Positions 14,827-22,488 of a stretch of DNA of 40,454 bases are shown here, piece by piece; position 1 is the stretch's first letter, and each line of letters begins with the position of its first letter. A model generated the notes under the pieces. It was not told where the DNA came from and ran no database searches. It was given only the letters and a program-made list of their open reading frames with translations. Source of the DNA: a virus; the IMG/VR virus record IMGVR_UViG_3300045118_000261, positions 1 to 40,454 of that record; one strand, written 5' to 3'. Position numbers and translations under genes: made by a program.

Positions 14827-15984
14827 CTATATATACCAATCGGTTCCTAAAGACATATCATCATTTCGTCCGGAAAGACCGTCAAGAAAATCTATTGTTT
14901 TTACTCCTGTTTGATCTCTTGGTGTTATCTCTCCTAAAAATACTTTTTGAGAGACTAAATATTTATTATAATACTTGTCTGCCTGTTCCCCTTTATTGTC
15001 ATTATCATATGCCCGATAAAGAACATAATTGACGCATGAAGTTGTATAAGATCGCAATGTAAACGATAACTCATCGGTATCATTTACAAGCGGTGTATTG
15101 CGTGCAGCAAAAGTTATTTTTGCTGTCCCTAATGATCCATATGGCAATATACCAAATATTATGTCCCCCATCCAATAGTGTCTCGGAGCAACTGATGAAT
15201 AAAATTCTTTTGTCGACCATTGATTTATGGGTATTTCACGAGAATTTACATATATTGTACCATCCCATGTAAGTTCAATTTTTATTGGTTGCTTAAAAGT
15301 TGAATCTGTAATTGTTCCAAGTCCAGCTGTTCCGAATGCAACATTTACCGTACCAACTGAATATGCCTGGTTTACTTTTATGGCTGAATTTGTCATTTCT
15401 TCTATCCATTCGTTTATCCAATCAGTAATAACCGTATCGTCTTTAAGATAATTTGCATTATATAAAGCGCTTTTTGCTCTTTGACGTACTTTTTGTAAAG
15501 AATAATAAGTAGGTCCTGAAGGAGTAAACCAGTCACTTTCGCTTGATGTATCTCCACTTATAGAGTTTCTGTAAAACGTTTTATACGCATATGTTGATGC
15601 TCCGCTGGAGTCGTTGTATTCTGTATATAAAGAGTCTGGAGTTATGCTTACCGTTGCCAAAGCTGTAGCTGTTCCAGCGGTCCCGCTTGTTGATCTCTCA
15701 AAAACTATTTGGTCATAATGGATTTGATATACTGGTGTATCAAGATTATGACTATAAACAAGAGTTCCAGAATAGAGAGGAATCGCTGTTCCTGACGGTG
15801 TATTTATGACAACAATTTCCGACTGCTCTTCGCCTGTTCTTCCTAGCTGAACGGCATACTGAGCAGTAAATCCGTTAAGATTTCTTACAGGAATTGTCGT
15901 GCCACCAGAAGAAATATTACTTGTTACAAAAGAATTAAGAACTTGTGGAAGAGATTGTAAATTATTTTCTACAGACAAAAGCAT
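14827..15984 (-). CDS. Head-tail adaptor / tail tubular-like protein
   Basis: A 385-residue protein. The first 150 residues are beta-rich. A middle helical part (VRQRAKSALYNANYLKDDTV, about 167-186) and a C-terminal helix (CVNYVLYRAYDNDNKGEQA) are the sort of core seen in phage adaptor proteins that sit below the portal (gp6/gp11-like). It is next to the propeller tail gene. A hairpin (15991-16013) lies seven bases upstream of the start. Confidence 0.55.
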   Translation of the reverse strand: MLLSVENNLQSLPQVLNSFVTSNISSGGTTIPVRNLNGFTAQYAVQLGRTGEEQSEIVVINTPSGTAIPLYSGTLVYSHNLDTPVYQIHYDQIVFERSTSGTAGTATALATVSITPDSLYTEYNDSSGASTYAYKTFYRNSISGDTSSESDWFTPSGPTYYSLQKVRQRAKSALYNANYLKDDTVITDWINEWIEEMTNSAIKVNQAYSVGTVNVAFGTAGLGTITDSTFKQPIKIELTWDGTIYVNSREIPINQWSTKEFYSSVAPRHYWMGDIIFGILPYGSLGTAKITFAARNTPLVNDTDELSFTLRSYTTSCVNYVLYRAYDNDNKGEQADKYYNKYLVSQKVFLGEITPRDQTGVKTIDFLDGLSGRNDDMSLGTDWYI

Positions 15985-15990
15985 ATATCT

Positions 15991-16013
15991 TTTGACTGCC
16001 TCTGATAGTCAAA
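15991..16013 (-). promoter_or_regulatory. Leader hairpin before the adaptor gene
   Basis: A 7-base perfect inverted repeat (TTTGACT and AGTCAAA) surrounds a 9-base loop. The loop carries AGAGG, the only ribosome-binding-like sequence for the gene starting at 15984. It resembles the hairpin at 11195-11225 in placement. Confidence 0.4.
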
Positions 16014-16036
16014 TGCTGGTTCTTTTGACCACAATT

Positions 16037-16047
16037 ATTATATCACT
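16037..16047 (-). promoter_or_regulatory. Extended -10 promoter before the adaptor gene
   Basis: The minus strand reads AGTGATATAAT with TATAAT at 16042-16037. A -35 is not evident. The transcript would start around 16030 and include the leader hairpin before the adaptor gene. Confidence 0.45.
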
Positions 16048-17056
16048 AATTTCCTATACCCATCATATTAAGTGATCCAAGTTTTCTTACTGATGTATCC
16101 GGCAACGTAAAATTTACAACTAATTTAGCAGGATTCGCTCCTGCTTCGCTTTGCCATACATAATTGCCATTTACAGTATTTTGCCATGTTGGTTGAGCAT
16201 TATTTATATCCGAAAGATACCGTGCTCCAAATTTTGTTATTCCTGTTTTTGATATATTCCCATCTCCTGTTGTATTGAGAGTAAGATTATTATATGCACT
16301 TACAGTCATGCTTGCTAATGTTTTTTCAGTAGCAGATTGAGCCGTTGTACCTACTTGTGCATAATCAGAATTTGCAAGAGATGTTGCTGATGCAGGAGTA
16401 CTTTCAACCATCCGTATAGTTTGACTATATAAATCTGTTACTGATGATATATATAATCCCCAAGTATTCGATCCCCCTGTAATCGTTGCGCTTGAAGTAA
16501 GAGAAGATGTATCAAATTGTGTTATTACACGACGAAGATATTGCCATTGATTTGTTGTGCCGCTTGATAAAAGTGCATGAGTTACTGATGCAGTTACTTC
16601 TGTTTCATTTCCTGCTCCTGATCGTATAGTAGCCCATGTTTCATTGACTGCTCCTCTTCCTACTCCTCCTGAAACAGCACTTGCATTCGGATAAAATGTG
16701 GACTGATTGAATTTAAGTAATAGTGCTTCTTTTGGAAGTAATCCTAATCCTCGAAGGTTTAATCCGAATAAAAAGGCTTCTTTAATCTGTTCTATTGAAT
16801 CAAACCATATTCTATATTTTTCTATTGTTGCAAGAGCAGGATAGAGCTTTTTTTCAAATTTATTACCCGAATAGATTATCCCCTGATATGTTTTTTCATC
16901 TTTTCTGTGATATCCATTTGGTAAAAGGAGCGCTATATCTTTATGGTCATTTGAGATTCCTAGATAATCTCGCCCCAGTTGAGTACGGGAAAACCAGGTA
17001 AGCAACTTAGAATATCTCTTAAAAAGAGAGTTTGAATTTGTATAACAATATTCCAT
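16046..17056 (-). CDS. Tail fibre / surface protein (paralogue of 6915-7853)
   Basis: A 336-residue protein. Residues 12-55 carry LLTWFSRTQLGRDYLGISND and PNGYHRKDE, nearly identical to the N-terminus of the protein at 6915-7853. The middle has a helical neck, then a Ser/Thr-rich beta domain with RVITQFDTSSL, matching the FDTSSL motif of the other copy. The two probably share an attachment domain and differ in the exposed part. This would suit alternative or paired appendages. Confidence 0.65.
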   Translation of the reverse strand: MEYCYTNSNSLFKRYSKLLTWFSRTQLGRDYLGISNDHKDIALLLPNGYHRKDEKTYQGIIYSGNKFEKKLYPALATIEKYRIWFDSIEQIKEAFLFGLNLRGLGLLPKEALLLKFNQSTFYPNASAVSGGVGRGAVNETWATIRSGAGNETEVTASVTHALLSSGTTNQWQYLRRVITQFDTSSLTSSATITGGSNTWGLYISSVTDLYSQTIRMVESTPASATSLANSDYAQVGTTAQSATEKTLASMTVSAYNNLTLNTTGDGNISKTGITKFGARYLSDINNAQPTWQNTVNGNYVWQSEAGANPAKLVVNFTLPDTSVRKLGSLNMMGIGN

Positions 17057-17059
17057 ACA

Positions 17060-17875
17060 TTATGCAGAAATTAAATAACTAATTGACAGATCAATAGTTC
17101 CTGCTGCTCCAGTAGAAAATACAAGGTCTTGATTCGTCATTCCTGCATTTACAAGTTTTGGAAATTGTTTTTCAATTCCTACTCCGGTTTGAGTTCCTAA
17201 TATTCCTCGAAGCAGAACATTTGTTCCCTGCTGTGCTGTTCCGAATCCAATAACACAAAGCACTGATCCATATGGATTTATAATAGATATATCATTTACC
17301 CACAATGATGTTCCTGCGCCCACCGAAGCCGAACCAACAATTGTTGCTACTAACGCCGCAGTTGCAGCTATTTGAGTACCAAATGTTATGATGTTTTGTG
17401 TCGTTCGAGCATCAATTCTTACTGTTCCCGCATCTATTGTTCCATGAGTGATTGTTCCAATGCCAACAACAACTGTTCCAGCTGATATTGTTGCCACATT
17501 TATTGTCCCAGAGTTTAGAACAACTGTAGCGGCATTAATGGTTCCACCCTCAACTCTTGTAATTGTACCCGCTGAAATTGATTGTACGACCCCCAATGTA
17601 CCTCCTGGAATGTTTGGTAAACTAGATATGGTCCCAGATTCCAAAGTGCCAAGATTTCCTACTCGAGTAATCAATCCTATGGTTCCTCCCTCTACTTTTG
17701 TTATCGTTCCTGCGGAGAGAGAAGAAACAACACCTATTGTACCGCCTGGAATATTTGGAAGAGTTCCCAATGTGCTTACCGTACCATATCCAATAGCGAT
17801 CACCTGAGTATTAATCGTTCCAGAAAGATCAAAATTAACTGCGCTATTTGTTCCTTGATTGATAAGTAGTGCCAT
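17060..17875 (-). CDS. GT-repeat beta-solenoid virion protein
   Basis: A 271-residue protein very rich in Gly, Thr, Ile and Val. Two copies of a unit of about 30 residues (LPNIPGGTIGVVSSLSAGTI and LPNIPGGTLGVVQSISAGTI, each followed by T[KR]VEGGTI) stand at roughly residues 38-118, and GTI/GTV steps continue to 155, which suggests a beta-solenoid or shaft. The C-terminal 100 residues look like a jelly-roll (NQDLVFSTGAAGTIDLSISY). It is probably a fibre or decoration protein. The start follows the upstream stop as TAATATG. Confidence 0.6.
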   Translation of the reverse strand: MALLINQGTNSAVNFDLSGTINTQVIAIGYGTVSTLGTLPNIPGGTIGVVSSLSAGTITKVEGGTIGLITRVGNLGTLESGTISSLPNIPGGTLGVVQSISAGTITRVEGGTINAATVVLNSGTINVATISAGTVVVGIGTITHGTIDAGTVRIDARTTQNIITFGTQIAATAALVATIVGSASVGAGTSLWVNDISIINPYGSVLCVIGFGTAQQGTNVLLRGILGTQTGVGIEKQFPKLVNAGMTNQDLVFSTGAAGTIDLSISYLISA

Positions 17876-17876
17876 A

Positions 17877-18191
17877 TTATGGGTATGTTAATCCGAGCAT
17901 TCCTATAAGCATACCAGAATTTCCGATTGTCGGGACAACTGTACCCGAAAAATCGATCCCGGAATAAATCATTGACTTATCCTGTATTGCTCTCGCAATA
18001 ATGGGATATATATCATATTCATATAATCCGCCATACATAACTCCTGATTGGTTATATGTCAATCCTGATTCATTATATGTATATCCCTGATTTTTTACAT
18101 TACTATTTGTCCTTCCAATAAGCATAGAAGGAACAGGATTAAGGCTGTTTGTTCTTCCTGCCCGAAGAACAGGCTTGATAGAATCTCTCAT
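17877..18191 (-). CDS. Small virion-associated protein
   Basis: A 104-residue protein with a basic start (MRDSIKPVLRAGRTNSL), a Tyr/Asn-rich middle with repeated YNESGLTYNQSG steps and a hydrophobic end. A strong AAAAGGAG precedes the ATG and overlaps the end of the 50-residue gene upstream. It sits among fibre genes. The function is unknown. Confidence 0.6.
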   Translation of the reverse strand: MRDSIKPVLRAGRTNSLNPVPSMLIGRTNSNVKNQGYTYNESGLTYNQSGVMYGGLYEYDIYPIIARAIQDKSMIYSGIDFSGTVVPTIGNSGMLIGMLGLTYP

Positions 18192-18343
18192 TACTTACTC
18201 CTTTTTGCAGCTGATTGTATAGCCTTTTTTTTAATGTGTTCAGGAAGGAAACTGAAATCCATTGTTTTTTTGGCAAACTCTTTCGCCACTTGAGGATGAT
18301 GGATAAACATATATCCCACTTGTGCCTTAGATTGAAATGGCAT
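18191..18343 (-). CDS. Small conserved phage protein (MPF-SKAQ family)
   Basis: A 50-residue ORF starting MPFQSKAQVGYMFIHHPQVA and continuing with a lysine-rich LPEHIKKK segment. This pattern (MPFxSKAQxxYM..HHPxxAK....LPxxVKK) is one I recognise as a recurrent small phage protein of unknown function. The start follows the upstream stop as TAATATG, and its end carries the ribosome-binding site for the next gene. Confidence 0.75.
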   Translation of the reverse strand: MPFQSKAQVGYMFIHHPQVAKEFAKKTMDFSFLPEHIKKKAIQSAAKRSK

Positions 18344-18344
18344 A

Positions 18345-18671
18345 TTATACTCCCCAAACAATAACGGCTCCTAAATTAGATGAATTTACCGCAGTAAGTC
18401 CATTTTTAGTTCTTACATCATAAACATATGGAGAAGGAGGATCGTCAGTTATATTCGTTCCTAATGCAATCGTATCTATAATTGTTCCAGATGTGCCAAT
18501 ACTATCATAAAGGACAATTGATCCACTTGCCACTCTATTACCAATAATTACTGAATGAAGAAGTCCTGGTTTCGAAATAATCGTCGTTGTTCCAACGGCT
18601 GTTCCTACTCTCGTATAGTCATAGACTAATGGATTTTTTGTAGTGAGTCCTGATGCGCTTAAATCTGGCAT
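18345..18671 (-). CDS. Small beta-structured virion protein
   Basis: A protein of about 108 residues starting MPDLSASGLT, with strands such as GLLHSVIIGNRVASGSIVLY and IDTIALGTNIT and a final GLTAVNSSNLGAVIVWG. This looks like a small beta-sandwich decoration or fibre protein. An in-frame TTG at 18779 would add 36 residues and overlap the glycosyltransferase gene. I prefer the later ATG, though the nearest ribosome-binding site (AGAAGG) is rather far from it. Confidence 0.55.
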   Translation of the reverse strand: MPDLSASGLTTKNPLVYDYTRVGTAVGTTTIISKPGLLHSVIIGNRVASGSIVLYDSIGTSGTIIDTIALGTNITDDPPSPYVYDVRTKNGLTAVNSSNLGAVIVWGV

Positions 18672-18741
18672 ATATAGATATATGCCTTCTGGTAGCAAAT
18701 TTGACAGTCCTATTGCCTGTAAAATAATTTTATTCTTATTT

Positions 18742-19908
18742 TTATTCTTTTGCAACTGTCGGATATATATCATTCTCAAGATTTTCTAAATACGGCTTCC
18801 AGTATGTATCAAACACCATATCGGTATCATAATTTTCTACAACAAACTTTCGGGCATTTTTCCCCATCTCTATTCTATTTTTCTTATATATTTTTACCAT
18901 ACACTCATAAATAGATTGAATAGATGGTATTGCCATATATGACCCCATGCCGGTAAATCTTTTTTGGCTTATATCTACAAGATATCCAGTGTCATCATCT
19001 CTTATGAGTTCAGTCATAGATGTCCACCTGCTTGTAATTACCGGAACTTCACAAGCCTGAGCTTCTATAATGGGAACACCAAAACCTTCAGAAGTAGACG
19101 GAGCAATAAAAACATCAAATGTTGAATAAATATTTGGCATGTTTTCTTTTGGAGTATTAAATGTCATATGATATGAGTCTGGAAATAATAATTTATTTCG
19201 TATTCCAAGAAATTGTGCGTATGCTTCAAAATCAAATCCTCCTGGAAATTTTGGATTACTATGAATATATAGAAGCGATTTTGGCTCATCTTTGAGAAAC
19301 ATTATAAAAGCATCCATAACCTCTTGGAATGATTTTCTTGGAGGATTATCTTTATTTGCCGCTACCATTCCAACAAGATAGCAATCTTCAGGAAGTCCTG
19401 AGGCTCTTTTTCTTTCTTTTTTATCTTGTGCCTTAAATATCTTTGTATTTACCGTATGCGGAATATATGTAGAAAATATGCCGTTTTTCAATAATTCATT
19501 TTGACCAAATTTAGAATATGTTATCGCTTTATAAGCAAACCGTAATCTATCCAATACGATCCTCGGTGCAGGATCGTGATCTATCGGAAGATACGGAATC
19601 CACTTCGGAACTTTTTGCAAATCTTCAGGATTTAGAACCCATATATCCTGCAAGGTAAGAACTACATCAGCATTAAAATCTTTTCCATGAAGAAAAAGTG
19701 CGTCAGAACCATATACATGATTAACAATCGGATAATGGAGAATTCCATCTAATATAAATTTACCGCCCTGTAATCCAAAAAAATCGCATATAGCAAGAGG
19801 ATATCCTTCATCTCTCATTCTTGGAAGCAATTCTGCCATCTGCTGACTATATCCGCTTGTCGCCCACGGAGCGTTTGAACTCCAAAGTATTCTAAGTTTT
19901 TTATTCAT
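18742..19908 (-). CDS. Glycosyltransferase, GT-B fold, family 4-like
   Basis: A 388-residue enzyme that would move a sugar from a nucleotide donor to an acceptor. The N-terminal Rossmann half has SNAPWATSGYSQQM (residues 11-24). The C-terminal half has the donor-binding EGFGVPIIE motif (274-282), the E-x7-E hallmark of GT4-like retaining enzymes. It is the third gene of a cassette with a second glycosyltransferase and an FkbM methyltransferase. Substrates are unknown; it could modify host surface sugars, phage fibres or DNA. Confidence 0.85.
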   Translation of the reverse strand: MNKKLRILWSSNAPWATSGYSQQMAELLPRMRDEGYPLAICDFFGLQGGKFILDGILHYPIVNHVYGSDALFLHGKDFNADVVLTLQDIWVLNPEDLQKVPKWIPYLPIDHDPAPRIVLDRLRFAYKAITYSKFGQNELLKNGIFSTYIPHTVNTKIFKAQDKKERKRASGLPEDCYLVGMVAANKDNPPRKSFQEVMDAFIMFLKDEPKSLLYIHSNPKFPGGFDFEAYAQFLGIRNKLLFPDSYHMTFNTPKENMPNIYSTFDVFIAPSTSEGFGVPIIEAQACEVPVITSRWTSMTELIRDDDTGYLVDISQKRFTGMGSYMAIPSIQSIYECMVKIYKKNRIEMGKNARKFVVENYDTDMVFDTYWKPYLENLENDIYPTVAKE

Positions 19909-20683
19909 ATTCCTCAGACACTAAATAATCTATTCTTTTTGATACTTTTTCATTTACCCATATATGATAATTCATTTTATTTTGTATATTTCCTCCACCG
20001 GCATGAATGACTTTTATCGTCATATCCTTATCTGGAAACGGCGTATCACCAAATCCTTTTGGAACAACAATCTCATCTTCTCTTAACTCTGCTCGAGTAA
20101 GTTCTCCTTTTGAAATAAGACCCCACCATGAGTGCATATTTGCTGGACCGTCACCATGATCGAAACATCGGACATTCCAATTTCCAAAATATATCATTGC
20201 ATTTAGTAAGTCCTGTTCTTTAAACTGAAGCCTATCAAATTGCGGGGTAAAACAAATATTTTTCCAATCATGAGTAAATTTTTCACTTCTCATGGAGACA
20301 AATCCACAATTCATGTATTCAATTGGAAATATACCCCATCCCTGAACAAATCCGTATGTTTTTGGATCAATTCTATTCCAGTTTATAACTGTTCCTATAT
20401 CATAATCTTTTGTATTCCATATATATGACAATTCTCCGCAAACAATGGAATCTGAATCAATTTTTACGGCAAGATCATATTCCTTGAGATATCTCTCTCC
20501 TAAAATAGGAGTTGCACGATAGTAGAACATCTTATCGGCACTAAGATATCCCTCAAGCTCCTGTCCTTGTATGATAAAAAAATCTATATCTTTGTGGAAT
20601 TTCTTAAAAGAATTTTCAAGAGATTTTGCATACTTCAGGTTATTCTGATCTGCTATAGTGAAAAAGCAAACATTTTTTTTCAT
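19901..20683 (-). CDS. Glycosyltransferase, GT-A fold (GT8-like)
   Basis: A 260-residue enzyme with a DxD-type metal site (KIDSDSI, D76-S-D78) and a late HAGGG segment, the usual histidine of GT8-like enzymes. The middle part (QGWGIFPIEYMNCGFVSMRS) would bind the acceptor. It overlaps the next glycosyltransferase by eight bases, so the two are made together. Its donor sugar cannot be told from sequence. Confidence 0.8.
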   Translation of the reverse strand: MKKNVCFFTIADQNNLKYAKSLENSFKKFHKDIDFFIIQGQELEGYLSADKMFYYRATPILGERYLKEYDLAVKIDSDSIVCGELSYIWNTKDYDIGTVINWNRIDPKTYGFVQGWGIFPIEYMNCGFVSMRSEKFTHDWKNICFTPQFDRLQFKEQDLLNAMIYFGNWNVRCFDHGDGPANMHSWWGLISKGELTRAELREDEIVVPKGFGDTPFPDKDMTIKVIHAGGGNIQNKMNYHIWVNEKVSKRIDYLVSEEYE

Positions 20684-20687
20684 ACTT

Positions 20688-21341
20688 TTATTTTTGAGCA
20701 GAAAATATAGTTGCGTTTGATGGTATCTGCCTAATGGTAAACCCCATATCGCGCAATCCTGAATTTATAATGTTTGGATTTGCGTTACTCCATGAATGCC
20801 ACTCGTATATAAAAGAATCAAGAATCGGTACTATATTTTTGAATGATTCTGAAGTAAACAATTTATCTTCTGTTCCCTCTATATCAAGCTTCATGAAATC
20901 TATATGATCTATCTTATTTTCCTTTACAAATGTATCTAACCGTATTGTCTCAACTTCTTCAGATTCCCTATTATCATTTATTCGTTCATTTAGACTATAC
21001 ATAGTTTTGTTAGTTGAATGATATAGGGTTGTTTTTCCATCTTCCGGTGCTATTGCTTTTTGAAATAAAGAAACATTTGTTATTTGATTCTCGTCGAGGT
21101 TTTTTTGAGCAATCTTACATATATCTGAGGCTGGTTCAAAAGAAAAAACGGTTTTTACTAAAGGAGAGGCATAGAGTGACCATAATCCTATATTACATCC
21201 AATATCAAGGCACAAAGAGTCTTTTTTCCCAATAAGAAATTGAGAATATATTTTCTGGAGATAAATTTCCTGTAAAATCTCTGAAATATGAGAGTTATTC
21301 CAATCGTTAAAATGAAGGACGTGCAACTGACTTGTTTGCAT
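20688..21341 (-). CDS. FkbM-type SAM-dependent methyltransferase
   Basis: A 217-residue methyltransferase. The SAM-binding motif I is CLDIGCNIGLWS (44-55), followed by VFSFEPAS (65-72) and FMKLDIEGTE (about 149-158), the hallmarks of FkbM enzymes that methylate hydroxyl groups, often on sugars. It starts the cassette with the two glycosyltransferases, so methylation of a glycan cap is plausible. It has its own promoter at 21363-21391. Confidence 0.85.
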   Translation of the reverse strand: MQTSQLHVLHFNDWNNSHISEILQEIYLQKIYSQFLIGKKDSLCLDIGCNIGLWSLYASPLVKTVFSFEPASDICKIAQKNLDENQITNVSLFQKAIAPEDGKTTLYHSTNKTMYSLNERINDNRESEEVETIRLDTFVKENKIDHIDFMKLDIEGTEDKLFTSESFKNIVPILDSFIYEWHSWSNANPNIINSGLRDMGFTIRQIPSNATIFSAQK

Positions 21342-21362
21342 TCTTACCCGTTAACCTTTTTT

Positions 21363-21391
21363 ATTATATACCAATAAAAAGGGAAAGCGCA
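21363..21391 (-). promoter_or_regulatory. Promoter of the sugar-modification cassette
   Basis: The minus strand has TTGCGC, an 18-base spacer and TATAAT (21368-21363), then AAAAAAGG and an ACGGG ribosome-binding site before the FkbM ATG. The -35 lies within the terminator hairpin of the preceding gene, so termination and new initiation are overlaid. Confidence 0.45.
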
Positions 21392-21402
21392 ATAGCTTTC
21401 CC
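21373..21402 (-). terminator. Intrinsic terminator
   Basis: On the minus strand GGGAAAGC and GCTTTCCC form a perfect 8-base stem with a 6-base loop, followed by TTTTTATT. It ends the head-gene transcript after the protein at 21429-22112, before the sugar cassette. Confidence 0.85.
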
Positions 21403-21428
21403 AATTTATATAAAACAATTATCTAATT

Positions 21429-22112
21429 TTATAATGCAGCCATGTTTGCTTTATTTGTATTCCTCCATGTCGTTCTATACCAAGCCTGAATCCAAGTTGT
21501 ATTTGCAGCCGGAGTTGTAATAGTATTTGGAGCTTTTATTGCATGGACAGTAGTATCAATAAATGCACCAATTGTTCCGCCGTTAACCGCTTTTGCAACA
21601 CCAGTTGACCCCATTGTAAGCATTTTGAGATCAGTTGATCCTGCAACCTTTGTCGGAAGACCAAACAATGCTGTCGTTCCAGTTGAAGCTGGATAAACGG
21701 TAACAGTACCATTTCCTGCATCGCCTGTTCCCATAGTTCCGGTTCCTGCTGTAAAATTAGCAAACACTTTTGTTCCTACCGCAGTTCCACCATTTGCCGC
21801 TGAAGCAATAGAGAATGTTTCACTTATCACTTCACCGAATTGATTTTTTCCTGAAAGTACGAAGGTTCCTCCTGCCACTGATCCGCTTGCTGGAAGAATT
21901 TTAACTTCAACATTTCGAGGATAATCTGCTAAAACCTGATCAAACACAAGAGTTTTTGCTTGAGTTTGAGTTCCAACTACAGTCCCCCAAGAGAAAGTCC
22001 CCATCATTGGTCCTATAATGGAATATACTTCATATCTATCAATATCTACTGGAGTTACTGCTGCATCGGCTCCTTTTTGAAATTCTGGAAAATGTTCACC
22101 TAAACCGCTCAT
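21429..22112 (-). CDS. Head decoration / virion surface protein
   Basis: A 227-residue protein with many Gly/Thr steps and short strands. A segment with NVEVKILPASGSVAGGTFVL (about 68-87) and another with GNGTVTVYPASTG suggest an Ig- or jelly-roll-like fold. It lies directly after the major capsid gene and a small gene, the usual place of capsid decoration proteins. No enzyme motif is seen. An AAGGAA ribosome-binding site precedes it. Confidence 0.55.
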   Translation of the reverse strand: MSGLGEHFPEFQKGADAAVTPVDIDRYEVYSIIGPMMGTFSWGTVVGTQTQAKTLVFDQVLADYPRNVEVKILPASGSVAGGTFVLSGKNQFGEVISETFSIASAANGGTAVGTKVFANFTAGTGTMGTGDAGNGTVTVYPASTGTTALFGLPTKVAGSTDLKMLTMGSTGVAKAVNGGTIGAFIDTTVHAIKAPNTITTPAANTTWIQAWYRTTWRNTNKANMAAL

Positions 22113-22471
22113 AATAATATTCCTTTCTTGAATCGGCTATTTCCGTTCAATCTATTTATAGTTTCTGCTATTCTTATTTTTGACAATACTTTTTCTCCTA
22201 TAAGTGCCTCGTATGCTTTTTTTCCTACAAATTTTTTCAGGCTTTTTGACATTCCTTTTCCTATGGTATTTACTGCATAGCTTGAAAGAATATCTTTTAG
22301 CTCTCTCCCTTTTTCATCCATTGCCTGACGCCATTGGTTATGAAAAAGCTCCGTTTCTTTTATAGTTTCGTTTATTATCGCCTGATTGCGTTCAGGACTA
22401 AAATCTGGATCAGGATTTGGATTTATGTACCTGTAGTCCTTCGGATCAAGCCCTGAACGCACATCTGGCAT
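22109..22471 (-). CDS. Hypothetical head-region protein
   Basis: A 120-residue, basic, mainly helical protein with an N-terminal Pro/Asn-rich segment (YINPNPDPDFSPE) and a lysine-rich helical tail. It overlaps the decoration gene as ATGA and follows the major capsid gene. It may be a small head completion or scaffold-accessory protein, but I do not recognise the family. Confidence 0.6.
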   Translation of the reverse strand: MPDVRSGLDPKDYRYINPNPDPDFSPERNQAIINETIKETELFHNQWRQAMDEKGRELKDILSSYAVNTIGKGMSKSLKKFVGKKAYEALIGEKVLSKIRIAETINRLNGNSRFKKGILL

Positions 22472-22488
22472 ATATTATTCCTTTTTAA

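Noticed and set aside
18139-18357. 72-codon minus-strand ORF
   Set aside because: It overlaps the recognisable 50-residue MPFQSKAQ gene in another frame and its product looks random; the shorter frame is the real one.
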